A DNA stretch of 64,000 nt. It comes from Hermodice carunculata. Lineage: Eukaryota; Annelida; Polychaeta; Eunicida; Amphinomidae. Location of the stretch: contig OZ026626.1 in assembly GCA_964020975.1 (NCBI GenBank), forward strand, positions 10,979,060-11,043,059. The letters are read 5' to 3'. Positions 42,574-54,246 of this stretch are shown here, in pieces. Position numbers and translations under genes: made by a program. How positions within the stretch are numbered: position 1 is the first letter of the stretch; each line of letters begins with the position of its first letter. The notes beneath the pieces are model-generated. The model saw only the letters and a list, made by a program, of their open reading frames with translations. It did not search any database and had not been told where the DNA came from.

Positions 42574-44389
42574 TTAACAGGAATTCACGTGTTTGATACA
42601 TGAGTATTGGTGATTTTGCTGATTGATCTATTACATCTATTACATATTTGTTACCTGCAGAATTCCTCAACTTATTAAATTACCTGCTATATATTTTAGA
42701 TACTACATGTATGTGTGTAAATACACTGTGTGTGTGTAAAGTCTTGTGTTAGCTTTGAAGATCCCAGTGAAATTATCTTTATCTCTGGGTGATGTTGTGC
42801 ATATGATTGGTATGAAAACCTTTCTATCCTGGGAAGGGCAGTGTTGACCTTGATATTATAACAAAAGTACTGCAGTTGGTTTTAGCAAAATTTAAAACCA
42901 ATCTTCATGAATATACTCACCCACCAGAACTCAAAATGTGTAATTTTATAAAAAATTTTTCGCAAAGTTGATATGATTGTACAGATTGGAAGATTTTCTG
43001 TTGCTTGAGAAGCATTTAGCTGTAATCTTTGAACATATCGCAAATTTGATGCCATATTACAAGTGGAAGTGTTCTTGTGTAATGCCAAAAATGAGATCAA
43101 TGAGATAAAGTTGTTTGTAAGTCCATGCATCACCACCAGACCTTACTGCATGGCTTCTTTTTGCTGTTTTTTGTGTCTGTATGTGTGTGTGTGTGTGCAT
43201 GCATACATGTGCTTGTGTATAGTATTACAAACATATAAAATGAATGTAAATTCATCTCGGTGTTGAGAGACCATTCCGATGAGAAACCTTCAGTCTTTAG
43301 AGAGCACCTTGTCAGGATCATTACCTACTAATTTTTGTGTCATTTATACCCACTGTGAGGGATCCCCTGTGTTGGGAGATCACAATTTGGTCATCACATA
43401 GGTTGGTCTTTACAGATAGAATATTTACAAGTATCCACCTCTCATGGCCGACCAGGTCATTTTACAACTACTCATGCGGGCCATAATCAATTTGTCTAAT
43501 ACACCTACTTGTACCTTAAGACCACCAACATTATGAGACTGTCACTGGTTGGTGGTAGGGCAGTCTTAAATAGCAGCTACCACTCTACTGTATCTGTATG
43601 TGGGTCAGAGGTCAAGTGCTGGGTCCTCCCAGACTGGATTCAAAGATCTGGTGCAATATGGTCCATATGTTGGTCAGAAGTAAAACTCGGTCATCTTCTA
43701 GCCAAGTCTTGAATGTGTCTCCATTCAGGTCCCCAATCAGCCATAGCTAGTGCTTCTTTTGAAAGTACTCTTTTTATTGAGCAATTCACAAAACATGATG
43801 GGAGAGAAAGTTGTGAAGATCAAAAGATCCTGTAATTTTAAGTTAAAAAAAAGGTTGGTGACCGCTGATCCTGATGACAAAGTACAGCAGACCTACCCAG
43901 GTACAGGAAAGTATTGTTAACAGGGATCATTGTACAGTCTGCTGATGTTATGCTGCTCTCTCTTGTAGTCAGCTTGGTGTGTTACTCTCCAAAAGCAAGG
44001 TTAAGCATGGTGTCCTGACATGACCTTGACCTGTTTGTCATGAGGTGATAGGTTCATTTGCATTGTGCGAGGCTATGTTGAGCAGAAGTGCTGGAGTCAG
44101 CCAACGAGTATCAAACCTTCATCCCCGACCTAACCTTTGATTGATCTTGTTTCTTGTACCTGAAAGAAGTAACACTTTCTGGCACAAAAATCCAGTACAC
44201 TAAAGACTTAACCCCAACCCTGCGTTTTTTTCTGTTCAGCATAAGGGGCATGTGTCAATTTGAAAGCAGATCCAAGCCTACAAATGTCAACAGCATTGTG
44301 ATGTCAGAAAGGTCCTTGATTAAGCTTATGAGGTCCAAATTCTGAATAGGAACACAGTCGTGATACCCTCATAATCCACTTGAGAAGAA

Positions 44390-44790
44390 GGAGCAGTGGT
44401 TGGCATTTGAGGTCCTGTTTCCAAACAGGACTACAAGGACTTGTACCCTCCTAAATTGCTTTTGAGAAAGAGCAGTGGTTGGCATTCGAGGTCCTGTTTC
44501 TTTACAGGAATACAAGCACTTGTACCCTCGTAAATCCCACTGAAGAAGGAGCAGTGGTCGGCATTCGAAGTTCTAAACAGGAATACAAGGACTTGTACAC
44601 TCATAAATCCCACTTGAGGAGCAGTGGTCAGCATTCGAGGTCCTGTTCATAAACAGGAATACAAGGACTTGTACCCTTGTGAATCCCACTTGAGAAGGAG
44701 CAGTGGTCGGCCTTCGAGGTCCTGTTTCTTAACAGGAATACCAGGACTTGTGCCCTTGTAAATCCCACCTCAGAAAAAGGAGCAGTAGAC
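44390..44790. repeat. About 80-bp tandem repeat, five units
   Basis: The unit includes GGAGCAGTGGTCGGCATTCG then AGGTCCTGTTTCTAAACAGG and AATACAAGGACTTGTACCCT. Starts are near 44390, 44469, 44549, 44617 and 44698. Confidence 0.85.
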
Positions 44791-44924
44791 GGGGAAGTAG
44801 TTTTGAATTTGCAATGATGTGAGTGAGGAAACCTTGACCCACTTTGCATATTTCAATGTGTTGGAAGCTGTGGAAAGTAACTCCCACCATCTATGGATAT
44901 TTCTTCAGAAACGTGGCAATTTTT

Positions 44925-45121
<197 letters not shown>

Positions 45122-45871
45122 CCAAAGTGGCCTTTATTTGGAAATGCTCTTCATTCATACATTGTTAGTGGAAAAATAATGATTAGTTACTGCAAGGCAG
45201 GTCTTTTTGTATGAAGTGGTTTCATAATTGAGATGGTCTTAATGTGAGGTTTCATCGCATATGTACACACGTAAAGGATAAATTAGTTCCTATCTAGGAA
45301 TTGGCTCATGCAGCCAGATTTTAATGCATGCAGTACATGTATATCCAATTCCAATATTTTACAGCAGTCAAGTTAAGTGGTCCATATTGTGTAGGCACAT
45401 GTATCTGAGGAAGAAATGATGAAAATGGAAAATTAAATGTGATGATTAGTTTATTGTTATGATCATAATGATGCCATGATACAAGAGCTTTCCTTGGTTT
45501 GCCCAAAGCTGTAGACCCAGATCCTGTTCATTTTCTCTGCCACACTTAAGGCAAGCTGGTGCTTGAATGAAAGGTCAGTATACGGGGAATATGGATCTGG
45601 TATCATTATGTTAATCAAAGGGAAAAAAATCTTTTTCTTTTCTTTTTCCTTTTTTTAATTGGCAATGAAAGGGGCAACAGAAGGGACTACTAGAAGATTG
45701 GCCAGGAGTTCGAAGCCAAGAATGACCTGGATTTGTCCCAAGCTCTTAATCAGGTACACCTTTAGAGCCCAGTAATTGACGTGGCCCATATATCAACTAA
45801 TGAAAATGGTCTATACTCTTGTCCTATCTAAAACAAAGCTAATGGACTGTTTTGTCTCAAAATCACCTTAT

Positions 45872-45983
45872 TGTCTCGCCAGCATAAGCTGTTGGCTAGA
45901 TTAAGCAGTCACTTTCTGTCCGTCTGTCCGTCCGTCCGGGTAACAGAAAACTTCGGAGTGGCTTGAATTATGCTGGCGAGACA
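45872..45983. mobile_element. 112-bp element with perfect 16-bp TIRs
   Basis: TGTCTCGCCAGCATAA at 45872-45887 and its exact inverse TTATGCTGGCGAGACA at 45968-45983. The core holds GTCCGTCTGTCCGTCCGTCC, like the core of the 899 element. Confidence 0.75.
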
Positions 45984-45989
45984 TTCATG

Positions 45990-47245
45990 CCTCCGGGCAT
46001 GGCTCTGGTTTTAACTTATGAAGCCTGTAAATTGGGAGACGTGCTAAATTGGGAAAGTTGGCAAGTATGCTGCTGTTGCCCATTGATGGAGGAAATACTG
46101 TCATTACAGCAAGTATGAGTTTATAAGCCAGTAAGTGTTATTAAGTTGAGTGAATGTGCTGATGTGAGTCTAAGTATAATGAAGTACCTTGATATTGATA
46201 TGCTTAAGAAGTGCAGATGCAGAATGTTTCTCTTGTGAAGCAGCAGTATGTGACCTCGCCTGGGTAAATCGTAAATATGCACTTTGTGCCAGCTAGAACC
46301 GCAGGTGTGGTAATTATGTAGCCCAGACTATGTTTGGGTTTGTGCAGAGGCTTCCTGTTAACTATTATGCACATAAAATGGTGTTTAAGTTGATAAAAAG
46401 GGAAGAGTGTCCTCTGTTGACAGTACTATTTCTTCGATAAACTGTCTAGGAGTACCAGCTCTTTCTCTTTTTAACCAAAACTTTGACTGCTTGGGAAACT
46501 TATGGCTGTGTGGTGAGGCTGTGACACAATGTACAATGTTGATGATGAGCTGGAAGCATGGCAATGACAAAAATAAAAAAAATACAAAAAAATTATAGTC
46601 TCTCTTATCAGACAGTAAATGCCTAACTATAAATTTTCCTTTTTTGTTCTTACATGAGAAAGTTTTCTCTGCAAAAATATTGAATTTCTTCATGTTCTTA
46701 AGATTCTTAAGATTTTGAGGTGAGAGTTTTCATCACATTAACGCAAAAAAATGTATATTCTGATATGTATCGATGGTGCTTCATTAAGAGATGATGTTTT
46801 AGGCAGGATGAAACTCCCACCTGGTGGCAAATATTAAAGTTAAAATAATGTTCAGCCCTCTGCTTTTATGCATGTATGGAGGGTCAGTAGAGTGTTACTC
46901 GGTTTTGTATATTTTCTATCCTAAAATCAGAAAATGTGCAAAAAAAAAAAAAAAGAAAAGAGAAATATTGTGAATGATACATTATACACGGGTTTGTATA
47001 ACATCAGTGTGCTGATGGTGATGTTAAGTGGTGTAGCTGGGGACATGTTCTTGTAATTGGGATATCACCGTAGTATAAATGAAAAGTGCATATGTACATT
47101 ATGTGGCTAACCTAAAATAAATACACAATAAAACTTATCTCTGTTTTGTTTAAGTTTTTATTGACTAATGTCAAGACTTTCTTCCAGCTTGCATGTGGCT
47201 GCAGTAAACCAGCCACATGCAACTATGATGCATGTGACCACAAAA
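45990..47245. other. Gene-free stretch
   Basis: Contains short random ORFs and an A-run at 46939. No TIR pairs or splice-linked coding signals recognised. Confidence 0.4.
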
Positions 47246-47249
47246 TTAA

Positions 47250-47482
47250 CTGGTCAGTGCCAGTCACACCTAAAGTCTAATTACTTAAGTCAAACTAGTG
47301 CGGATTACCATTAGGATCTCAGATTCATGTTCCTCGTAAAAAGACCTTTCATTCAAGTGCCAGTGTGCCTGTAGTTCCAGAGAGAATACCCCAGGTCAAC
47401 AGCTTTTCCCAGTGTGTATTGTGCTCAATGCGAACCGAGAAAAGCTGTGGACTGAGTGCAAAATTTGTCACTTGGAGTCCCT
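47250..47482. mobile_element. TTAA-type hairpin MITE, subfamily B, reversed
   Basis: TTAA at 47246-47249 then CTGGTCAGTGCCAGTCACAC. The family block is inverted (AAAGACCTTTCATTCAAGTG), with CAGGTCAACAGCTTTTCCCA and a GAGAAAAGCTGTGGACTGAG arm. Confidence 0.72.
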
Positions 47483-47489
47483 AAAACCA

Positions 47490-49524
47490 GCCATATGTAA
47501 CTATGATGCGTGACCTTTTCCATTTTTATATGTTCACAATATTTGGATGGTTGTAACTGAGTTGCCAAGGACCATTGGAGCATAATGACCACTGTTTGAG
47601 CCTCTTACACTCAAAGGGACTGCTCTGACCATTAGCCAAATGCTATTTTTTTTTCTAAATTTGGCTAAACAAAGGTTTAAATGGCTGAAATATTTTGAAA
47701 TGAATTATGAAAGGGTCAGAACACAGTAATTATGTCTGCATTTCCAATTTTGGCTACATTTTTCTGAAGTGGAGATCTGCCCTCGTTACTCCCATTTGTC
47801 ATATTCAGTTGGTGACTTGGGTCTAATTTGGCAGGTATCATGACCTACTTGCAGGAGTTGGATTTTAAGATAATGTCACTGAGAGGGAGAGTACAATGAC
47901 AGATGGGGGTGGGGGAGGTTTGGGAGGGGACTGCATGGCCCCTTTTCCAAGGTTAGAGCTTTTTGAAAATTTATACCCAAAATATTGCACTCTGGTGAGT
48001 GTTGAGTCTTATTTTTGTCATGTGATCCAAATCCTAACAACGTAAATTTGACTCGTGTAAACTAAATACACAAAATATTTGTGGTTGGCAGAAAGGTCCC
48101 TAAACAGGCGTGTTGACTTTGATGCTTCACAAATAGACATTCTTTCAATGTCTGGATGTACATGCACAGTCAAAATATGAAAAGAAATATTCCTATTCCA
48201 TGTTTACATCATCACAGTATTCAGACTAAAAACATGGACTCCTGTCATGTTTGCAAATTTCACTTGAAAAAACGTACTTTTCTTTTAGCCACATAGAATT
48301 CAGACATACAAACTTTTGTAATGGAATGTTTACTGCAAAAGGGCATATGTCAAAATTTTATCTTCAAAATTGTACAGAATAAAACTCGCAGTGGTAAAAG
48401 CCTTGAAGAAAGACCAGTGCCTGAAAAAAACTTTTAAAATTGATTTTTCACAAGTTTGAGGTACAGGACAAGAATAAAATTTGGAGGTTAACGTACATTT
48501 CGGAATGGAAACCTAAAACTGGACAAATACCACTTTTTTTTAGCAGAGTTCGCATGGATCGATCACATCACACCAAATATACTCCCTCTAATATATTCAG
48601 ACAAAAGCAATTCCATAAAAGAATACTTTAATAAGATATATCCCAAAAGAAACATTTTGTTGATCATGAAAGGGAGAATACATGTTCACTTTCTTTGGTA
48701 GGACAGCCACCACGAGCTATCTTAAGTGAGGGGATTAAAAAGTGTACCAACAGCAAGCTAACACACATGGCAGCTTTCAACTGCAATTACAACTGAAGCA
48801 CTCTGACACTAAAATGTCAGACACCGTAATTTTTTCAATTACTCAATTAGTTATCTGTAAATCACAGTAAATGTGAAAAAAAGGGGGAAAAAGAAAAACC
48901 AATATCATGTACCAATCAAAGTTTTCGATGACCATGATGACATGCAGTTCATAAGGTAAATGATCAATGACATACTATAGTTCTATAAATTTTCATGCGT
49001 TTAATTTCTCACAAACTCAATTTTTCTTAAATAAAAGAATTTTCGCGCATTTTGATTTAGCACAATCCAATGCCATACAATGTAGTGAAATATAATGCAA
49101 CTTATTTTTGCACATTTTAATTTCGCGCTTTGGGCGGTTGTGAAAAAAGCCCCAAATTAGATCGAGCGCGGACATTTCTAGAATTACAGGGCATGAAATT
49201 ATAGTCATAACATTGAATAGGCAAAGGCATGTAAAGCATTTAATTCGCGGTAAAAATTGTGAAGAAACCAGAACTTAAAAAAATGGACTTAATTGATTAT
49301 TGGTGCGAAAATGACAGTGAAAACAAAACAGAAGATGAGCAAAAATAGAGAGCCCTAGATTCATTATGATTTCCTGTACCAATGACGATGCATGATATTG
49401 AAAATCTGTTTAAAGCTGCTGAATGCAAAAGCACTAGGCGCAATAAAAACTAGGTCTGTACAGGATTTAAATCATTTCAATGGCGTTTGAACAATAACTA
49501 CCTGTATGTGCCCCCCCCCCAAAA

Positions 49525-49555
<31 letters not shown>

Positions 49556-52150
49556 CATGTTTTTTTTTTTGCTTTTTTAAAAAGTTTTTTATCAGTTTAT
49601 CCTCATGCTCATGACTCAAATGGTGAATACATGTATTAAATTATTAATTTGGTAATTTGAATATCTTTGTGAATCATTCATTTCAGCACGGGACCTGTTT
49701 GAATCATTGGTCTGTCATGGGGCAACACAGGATAATCATGGCCTATTGCATTGGCACCTGTCAATCATTCCATAGGGTTCACGTGCGGTTATCGGGACTC
49801 ACAAGAGCACCGATTTGGGATTTATTGGCACTCCTACGACTTCAAAGGATTTTTGCCGAAAAGCAAATTAATGGGGATCACTTTTTGGTAGCTGTTGTAC
49901 TTGTCCAGGTTATAAAGTTTTCTGGGTAAAAGTAACAGTAACATTGTTTAGACTGCAACAAAAGCCCCACAACTCGTCACATAATTGCAGAGAATAACAG
50001 ATTGGTTGCAGCAAAAGGCACGCTGTTCTAGCACTTAGTACCATCTGACACTTATTTGTCACTATAAATGAAATCTCCACATTGTCAAACATAGCATGAA
50101 GCATTTTGCCGGAAATTCAAACTTAGGTCAGTGAGCAGCAGTTATAACTTACATCTAGAATTTGCTTTTGCTGCCAATGAAAATTAAATTTTACTGTGTA
50201 GTCAGTGGGTTAATAATATTTCCATTTCAAATTTTAGTGGGAAACACTTGTGAAAGTGGTCCACTGCAACGTGAAAATTACATGGCGTGTGATAAAGCTG
50301 TACATTTATAATAGTTTTTTTTTTTGATATCACAGCAACAACTCTGTCACAAATTTCTTAGCCAGACTAGTCTCAGGTGGAAGCCGCTCATCAGTTTGTA
50401 ACTCCCTTAATTCTATCTTGTCAAAATATGGACTTTTCAAATCTAATGTTCACTGTTATGATTTTCGTGAGTTGCTACAGAGCGCAAAAAGTGCACCAGA
50501 TTCTGTTAGAAATGTAATAGCGTCTCTAGTAAGAGAATTCATTACGTCTAATTAGATATGGGGAGCTGCATGGTAACTTTTCTTTACGTGATGTGTGGAT
50601 AGCCCACTTGCGTACGGCCTAACGTTAGGCGTCCCCTCGTGTGTAAGGCTGAATGATCTTTTCCTCGGGGGCTTCAACTTTTCTTATTAATTCTTCTTCA
50701 TCATCATCAGACCACATACATAAAAAAGCTCAATAATCATATTCTCCGAAATCACTATGCTCTGTTGTATCTGCCATAACTCTTGGTCTACTGAAGGTAC
50801 TCTGGCTTAGAACACATGTATGCACCGGGGCCAGCGGGTGCGTTTGTGACGTCAGTAACATCGGGCCATGGTCGGAGAAAATTAGCACGCTTAATTTCCT
50901 GTCGCAAATGTGATGGACTTTTGAAGCTAAAAAAACACTTTTCAGAACTGAAATTTAACATTTTGTTTTTCAGATATCATTTCTAACGATCATAAACATC
51001 AACTTTGTAATTTGCGGTACCCATTCAATCAATAGGACCTTTAAATGGTGCTGGCACATAGCCTATACAGTATTATACAGATGACACTGCTCCTCTTGGT
51101 CTCACAGCGGCATGATCAATGTCTAAATTGTTGTTAAATACCTGTTCATTATGTTCTAATAAATATAATGTATTCAATCCTAGTAAATCTGTGGTCATCA
51201 ATTTCATACAGAGTGGTTACGTGGACGAACCACTGGTAGTAAAGTAGATTTTTTTTTAACCACTTGGCGTAAAGCAGTGAGATACATTGGGAACTTCTAA
51301 TACTTTTCAATCATGTTTCAATTTGAATAAAGGTTATATATCCCATTCATATCTTTGTTGGTTTGTTATGAATTTTAAAGCTCACTTTCCGCCATGTAGT
51401 TTATCAAATAAGCAACAATGCCAATGGCACGGGGTTCGAGAAACGAAGCGGACATGCACGTTCAACACGCAAGTAAGGGGTTTTGCAGTTTGTAAAAATG
51501 CAGCACAATGTGTCACTGACCAGAGATAGGAAAATGTTATAAATCAGAGACTTCAAGTTCTAAGCTATACTTCCATGGTAAAACCAAAACAAAGTTGACT
51601 TTTCTTGACGAACGCAGGTGGTCTGTGCAAGACAATCATGTCATTTTATTTTGAACTCTGGTGACGAGCTGGTAAAAACAATGCTCCTATTCTCGATATA
51701 TATAGCTACTGAAAACTCCACACAGATGAAGTTCGGAGTGGGTCAGCCGGGCAAACATTTTTTGTATAAGTAAACATGAAATCAATTTATGAAAAATCCA
51801 AAAAGCTACCAAGCTAGCAAGCCACTGGCGGTCCACCGGTGGTCCTCTAGCAGCAACGCCGGTGGTCCTCTGGCAGCTGCCACCGGAGGACCGCCAGAAT
51901 TTTGTCCATCTGTTTTCTAACAGTCCGCCAGCGGCAAACCGCTGGATAGCCACGAGCGGACCCTCGGTGGACCCTCAGCGGCAAGCCACCATTAACCATA
52001 TGGCCCCTTCATAGTTTATTGCTAAATTTTACAAATGGAAGCTTGGAGTTTAGCTGCCATACCCGCTGACAAATCGTCATTACCTGTACAGTGGTTTAAA
52101 TAATATTTTACCCAAAGGAATTGTGCTATTAATGTCAATATAGTGTATAC
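47490..52150. other. Gene-free stretch
   Basis: No coding signal found. TTTCGCGC-type words at 49030-49260 (AATTTTCGCGCATTTT, TTTAATTTCGCGCTTTGG) suggest an old foldback element. At 51820-51990 short CCGGTGGTCCTC / GAGGACCGCC words repeat in both orientations. Confidence 0.4.
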
Positions 52151-52156
52151 ATATAC

Positions 52157-52259
<103 letters not shown>

Positions 52260-53629
52260 CAAAAAACATGCAATGACAACATGAACAGATGAACAAATTT
52301 ATTATATTTACCATATGTAGGCCTAGGCCCATTTGTGCATAGACATGCACAGTGACAGGCCCATTTGTGCATAGACATGCACAGTGACTTATACATGAAT
52401 ATGTCAAGCAGGCACTCCATAGGTCCAAGGCGCTCCGACAGAGATGGGACAGAGTCCCCACCCCCCTTCAAAGCCCAGTCTGGCTACACAGGGTGCCCTC
52501 AACCTGACCTCTCACATTCAAAGAAACCACAATTGACCCCAAGGTGGAAGAGTGTAATCATTATACATTCAGTCTGAGTCCGCAGCAGCAGTAACTTTTC
52601 CCTCTAATAAGGCATTGTTTTTTTTGGTTTTTGTCGTTGTTGTTTTTTTACACCATCCTCTTTCGACGACTCCCATCGGGATATGTGGAGCATTTCTTGT
52701 AAAGGCATCTCTTCTGATTGTTTACCTGTACTTATAATAGTTTTCATGATATTAAATATTTATACATTTAATTGACCCTAATTTTCAAAAGCGTTGAACC
52801 TCTTTACAACCCCCCCCCCCCCCCAAGAAAAAGAAAAAAAAAAAAAACTTCATGTGTGGAAGTATAATCATGCTCTGATTAAAAAAAAAAAATTCTTAAA
52901 ATCTCTGTTAGGCCTGCCTGTGTTTAATGGGGTTTGATAATTATAACGATATATTAATTGGTTTATATGTGGTTTTACATGTATGTAAGCCTACATTACC
53001 AATGTATCTGAAATAAAATCCATCTTAATAACTTGATTGACAAACGTTGCTTTCAATCAATCAATCTATCTATCGCACAACAAAGGCAGATATGATACTA
53101 ATTTGTTTCATTACAATTTTTTCAAACTGAATTATGCGTTGATAGGGCATCCTTTGAAAGCGCAGCACAATCAATCGATTGGCGTCACTTGACATTTTAC
53201 TTTGATGTAGATGTGTTTACCAATTACATACCTAACTAAAGTTTATGTATGTGTTTTGTTCTGATCGTTTGCCGGCACTTTTCCGTATGGAATTTACGGC
53301 CGAACAAAGTCTAGAATCGTCGAATCCAGGCAGTTGAGCTGTAGATGTATGGTTACAAAATCACGGTTATAACAAAGGCCCGTACTTGGTCACTTGTGCA
53401 TGCATAATTGATAGGTTCGAGTTTGTATGTTAAAATCAACATAAGTTTATCCCATTCTGATCAATAAATTAGAATTTATGAAACAAATTATCCACCGATT
53501 GTGCATCCATTGTCAGCGCAGCACAATCGATCGATTGGTGCGCGAGCCATCGATTGTTGTGCGAGCAATAGATCCATTGATAGCGCTGCGCGATCGGTCG
53601 ATTGTGCAGATCCATCGATGGCGTGTAAC

Positions 53630-54100
53630 ATAGGTGCTCCTGAGTCAACCTGTTCTGCAGATCTTCATATTTTCGTGAAAGAAGTTTTTTCAAAGTATAC
53701 TAATGATGACGTTATGAAAAAGTTTGTTGGGATTGGTAGTGATGGGGCCAGCAATATGAGAGGTCCAATCTCAGGTCTTGCTGAACGACTTCGACAAGAC
53801 CCCCCCCTTCCCACCATCTTATAAGCGCACATTGTTTAAATCACCGCCTTGAGCTTGCTTTCAAGACAGCAGTAAAAGCACTACCAATATTTGAGACTGT
53901 AAATAAGGTGTTTGTGAGCTTGTATTATTTCTACAGAGAGAGGTCTAGCAAAAATTATCAAAAACTCAAGAGAACTTTGGATGCAATAGGCCTAAAGAGG
54001 ATATTACCTAAACGTGCAGGGGGGAACCAGGTGGGTCGCACATCTGAACAGGGCCATCAGGCACTTGCTGCTATCATTTCGTGGGATTGCAGAAAGCAAA
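53630..54100 (+). pseudogene. hAT-like transposase relic (KIAA1586/ZNF862-like)
   Basis: Pieces of one protein appear in order across more than one frame: KYTNDDVMKKFVGIGSDGAS and NMRGPISGLAERLRQD at 53690-53800, then a LNHRLELAF-like stretch with PIFETVNKV (about 53840-53910), then VSLYYFYRERSSKNYQKLKR and TLDAIGLKRILPKRAGG (53910-54030). GIGSDGASNM plus HCLNHRL spacing is typical of the hAT-derived transposase domain found in KIAA1586/ZNF862-type proteins. At least two frame changes mean it is not a working gene. The family call is from recalled motifs. Confidence 0.6.
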
Positions 54101-54246
54101 GCAGACCAACAAAGAAGCAGGCAAACATCGCTGAATGGACTGGAAGAAGCTTGAAATCAAGACGCAGGCAATGGCATGCAACCAAGTTACATGGTTGGAA
54201 CTAGTCAAATGCTTTTTACAATGATTTACAATGAAACCACCCAGAA

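Noticed and set aside
51687-51953. 88-residue minus ORF over the CCGGTGGTCCTC region
   Set aside because: Covers short inverted GC-rich repeats; the composition is low-complexity and no motif is recognised.
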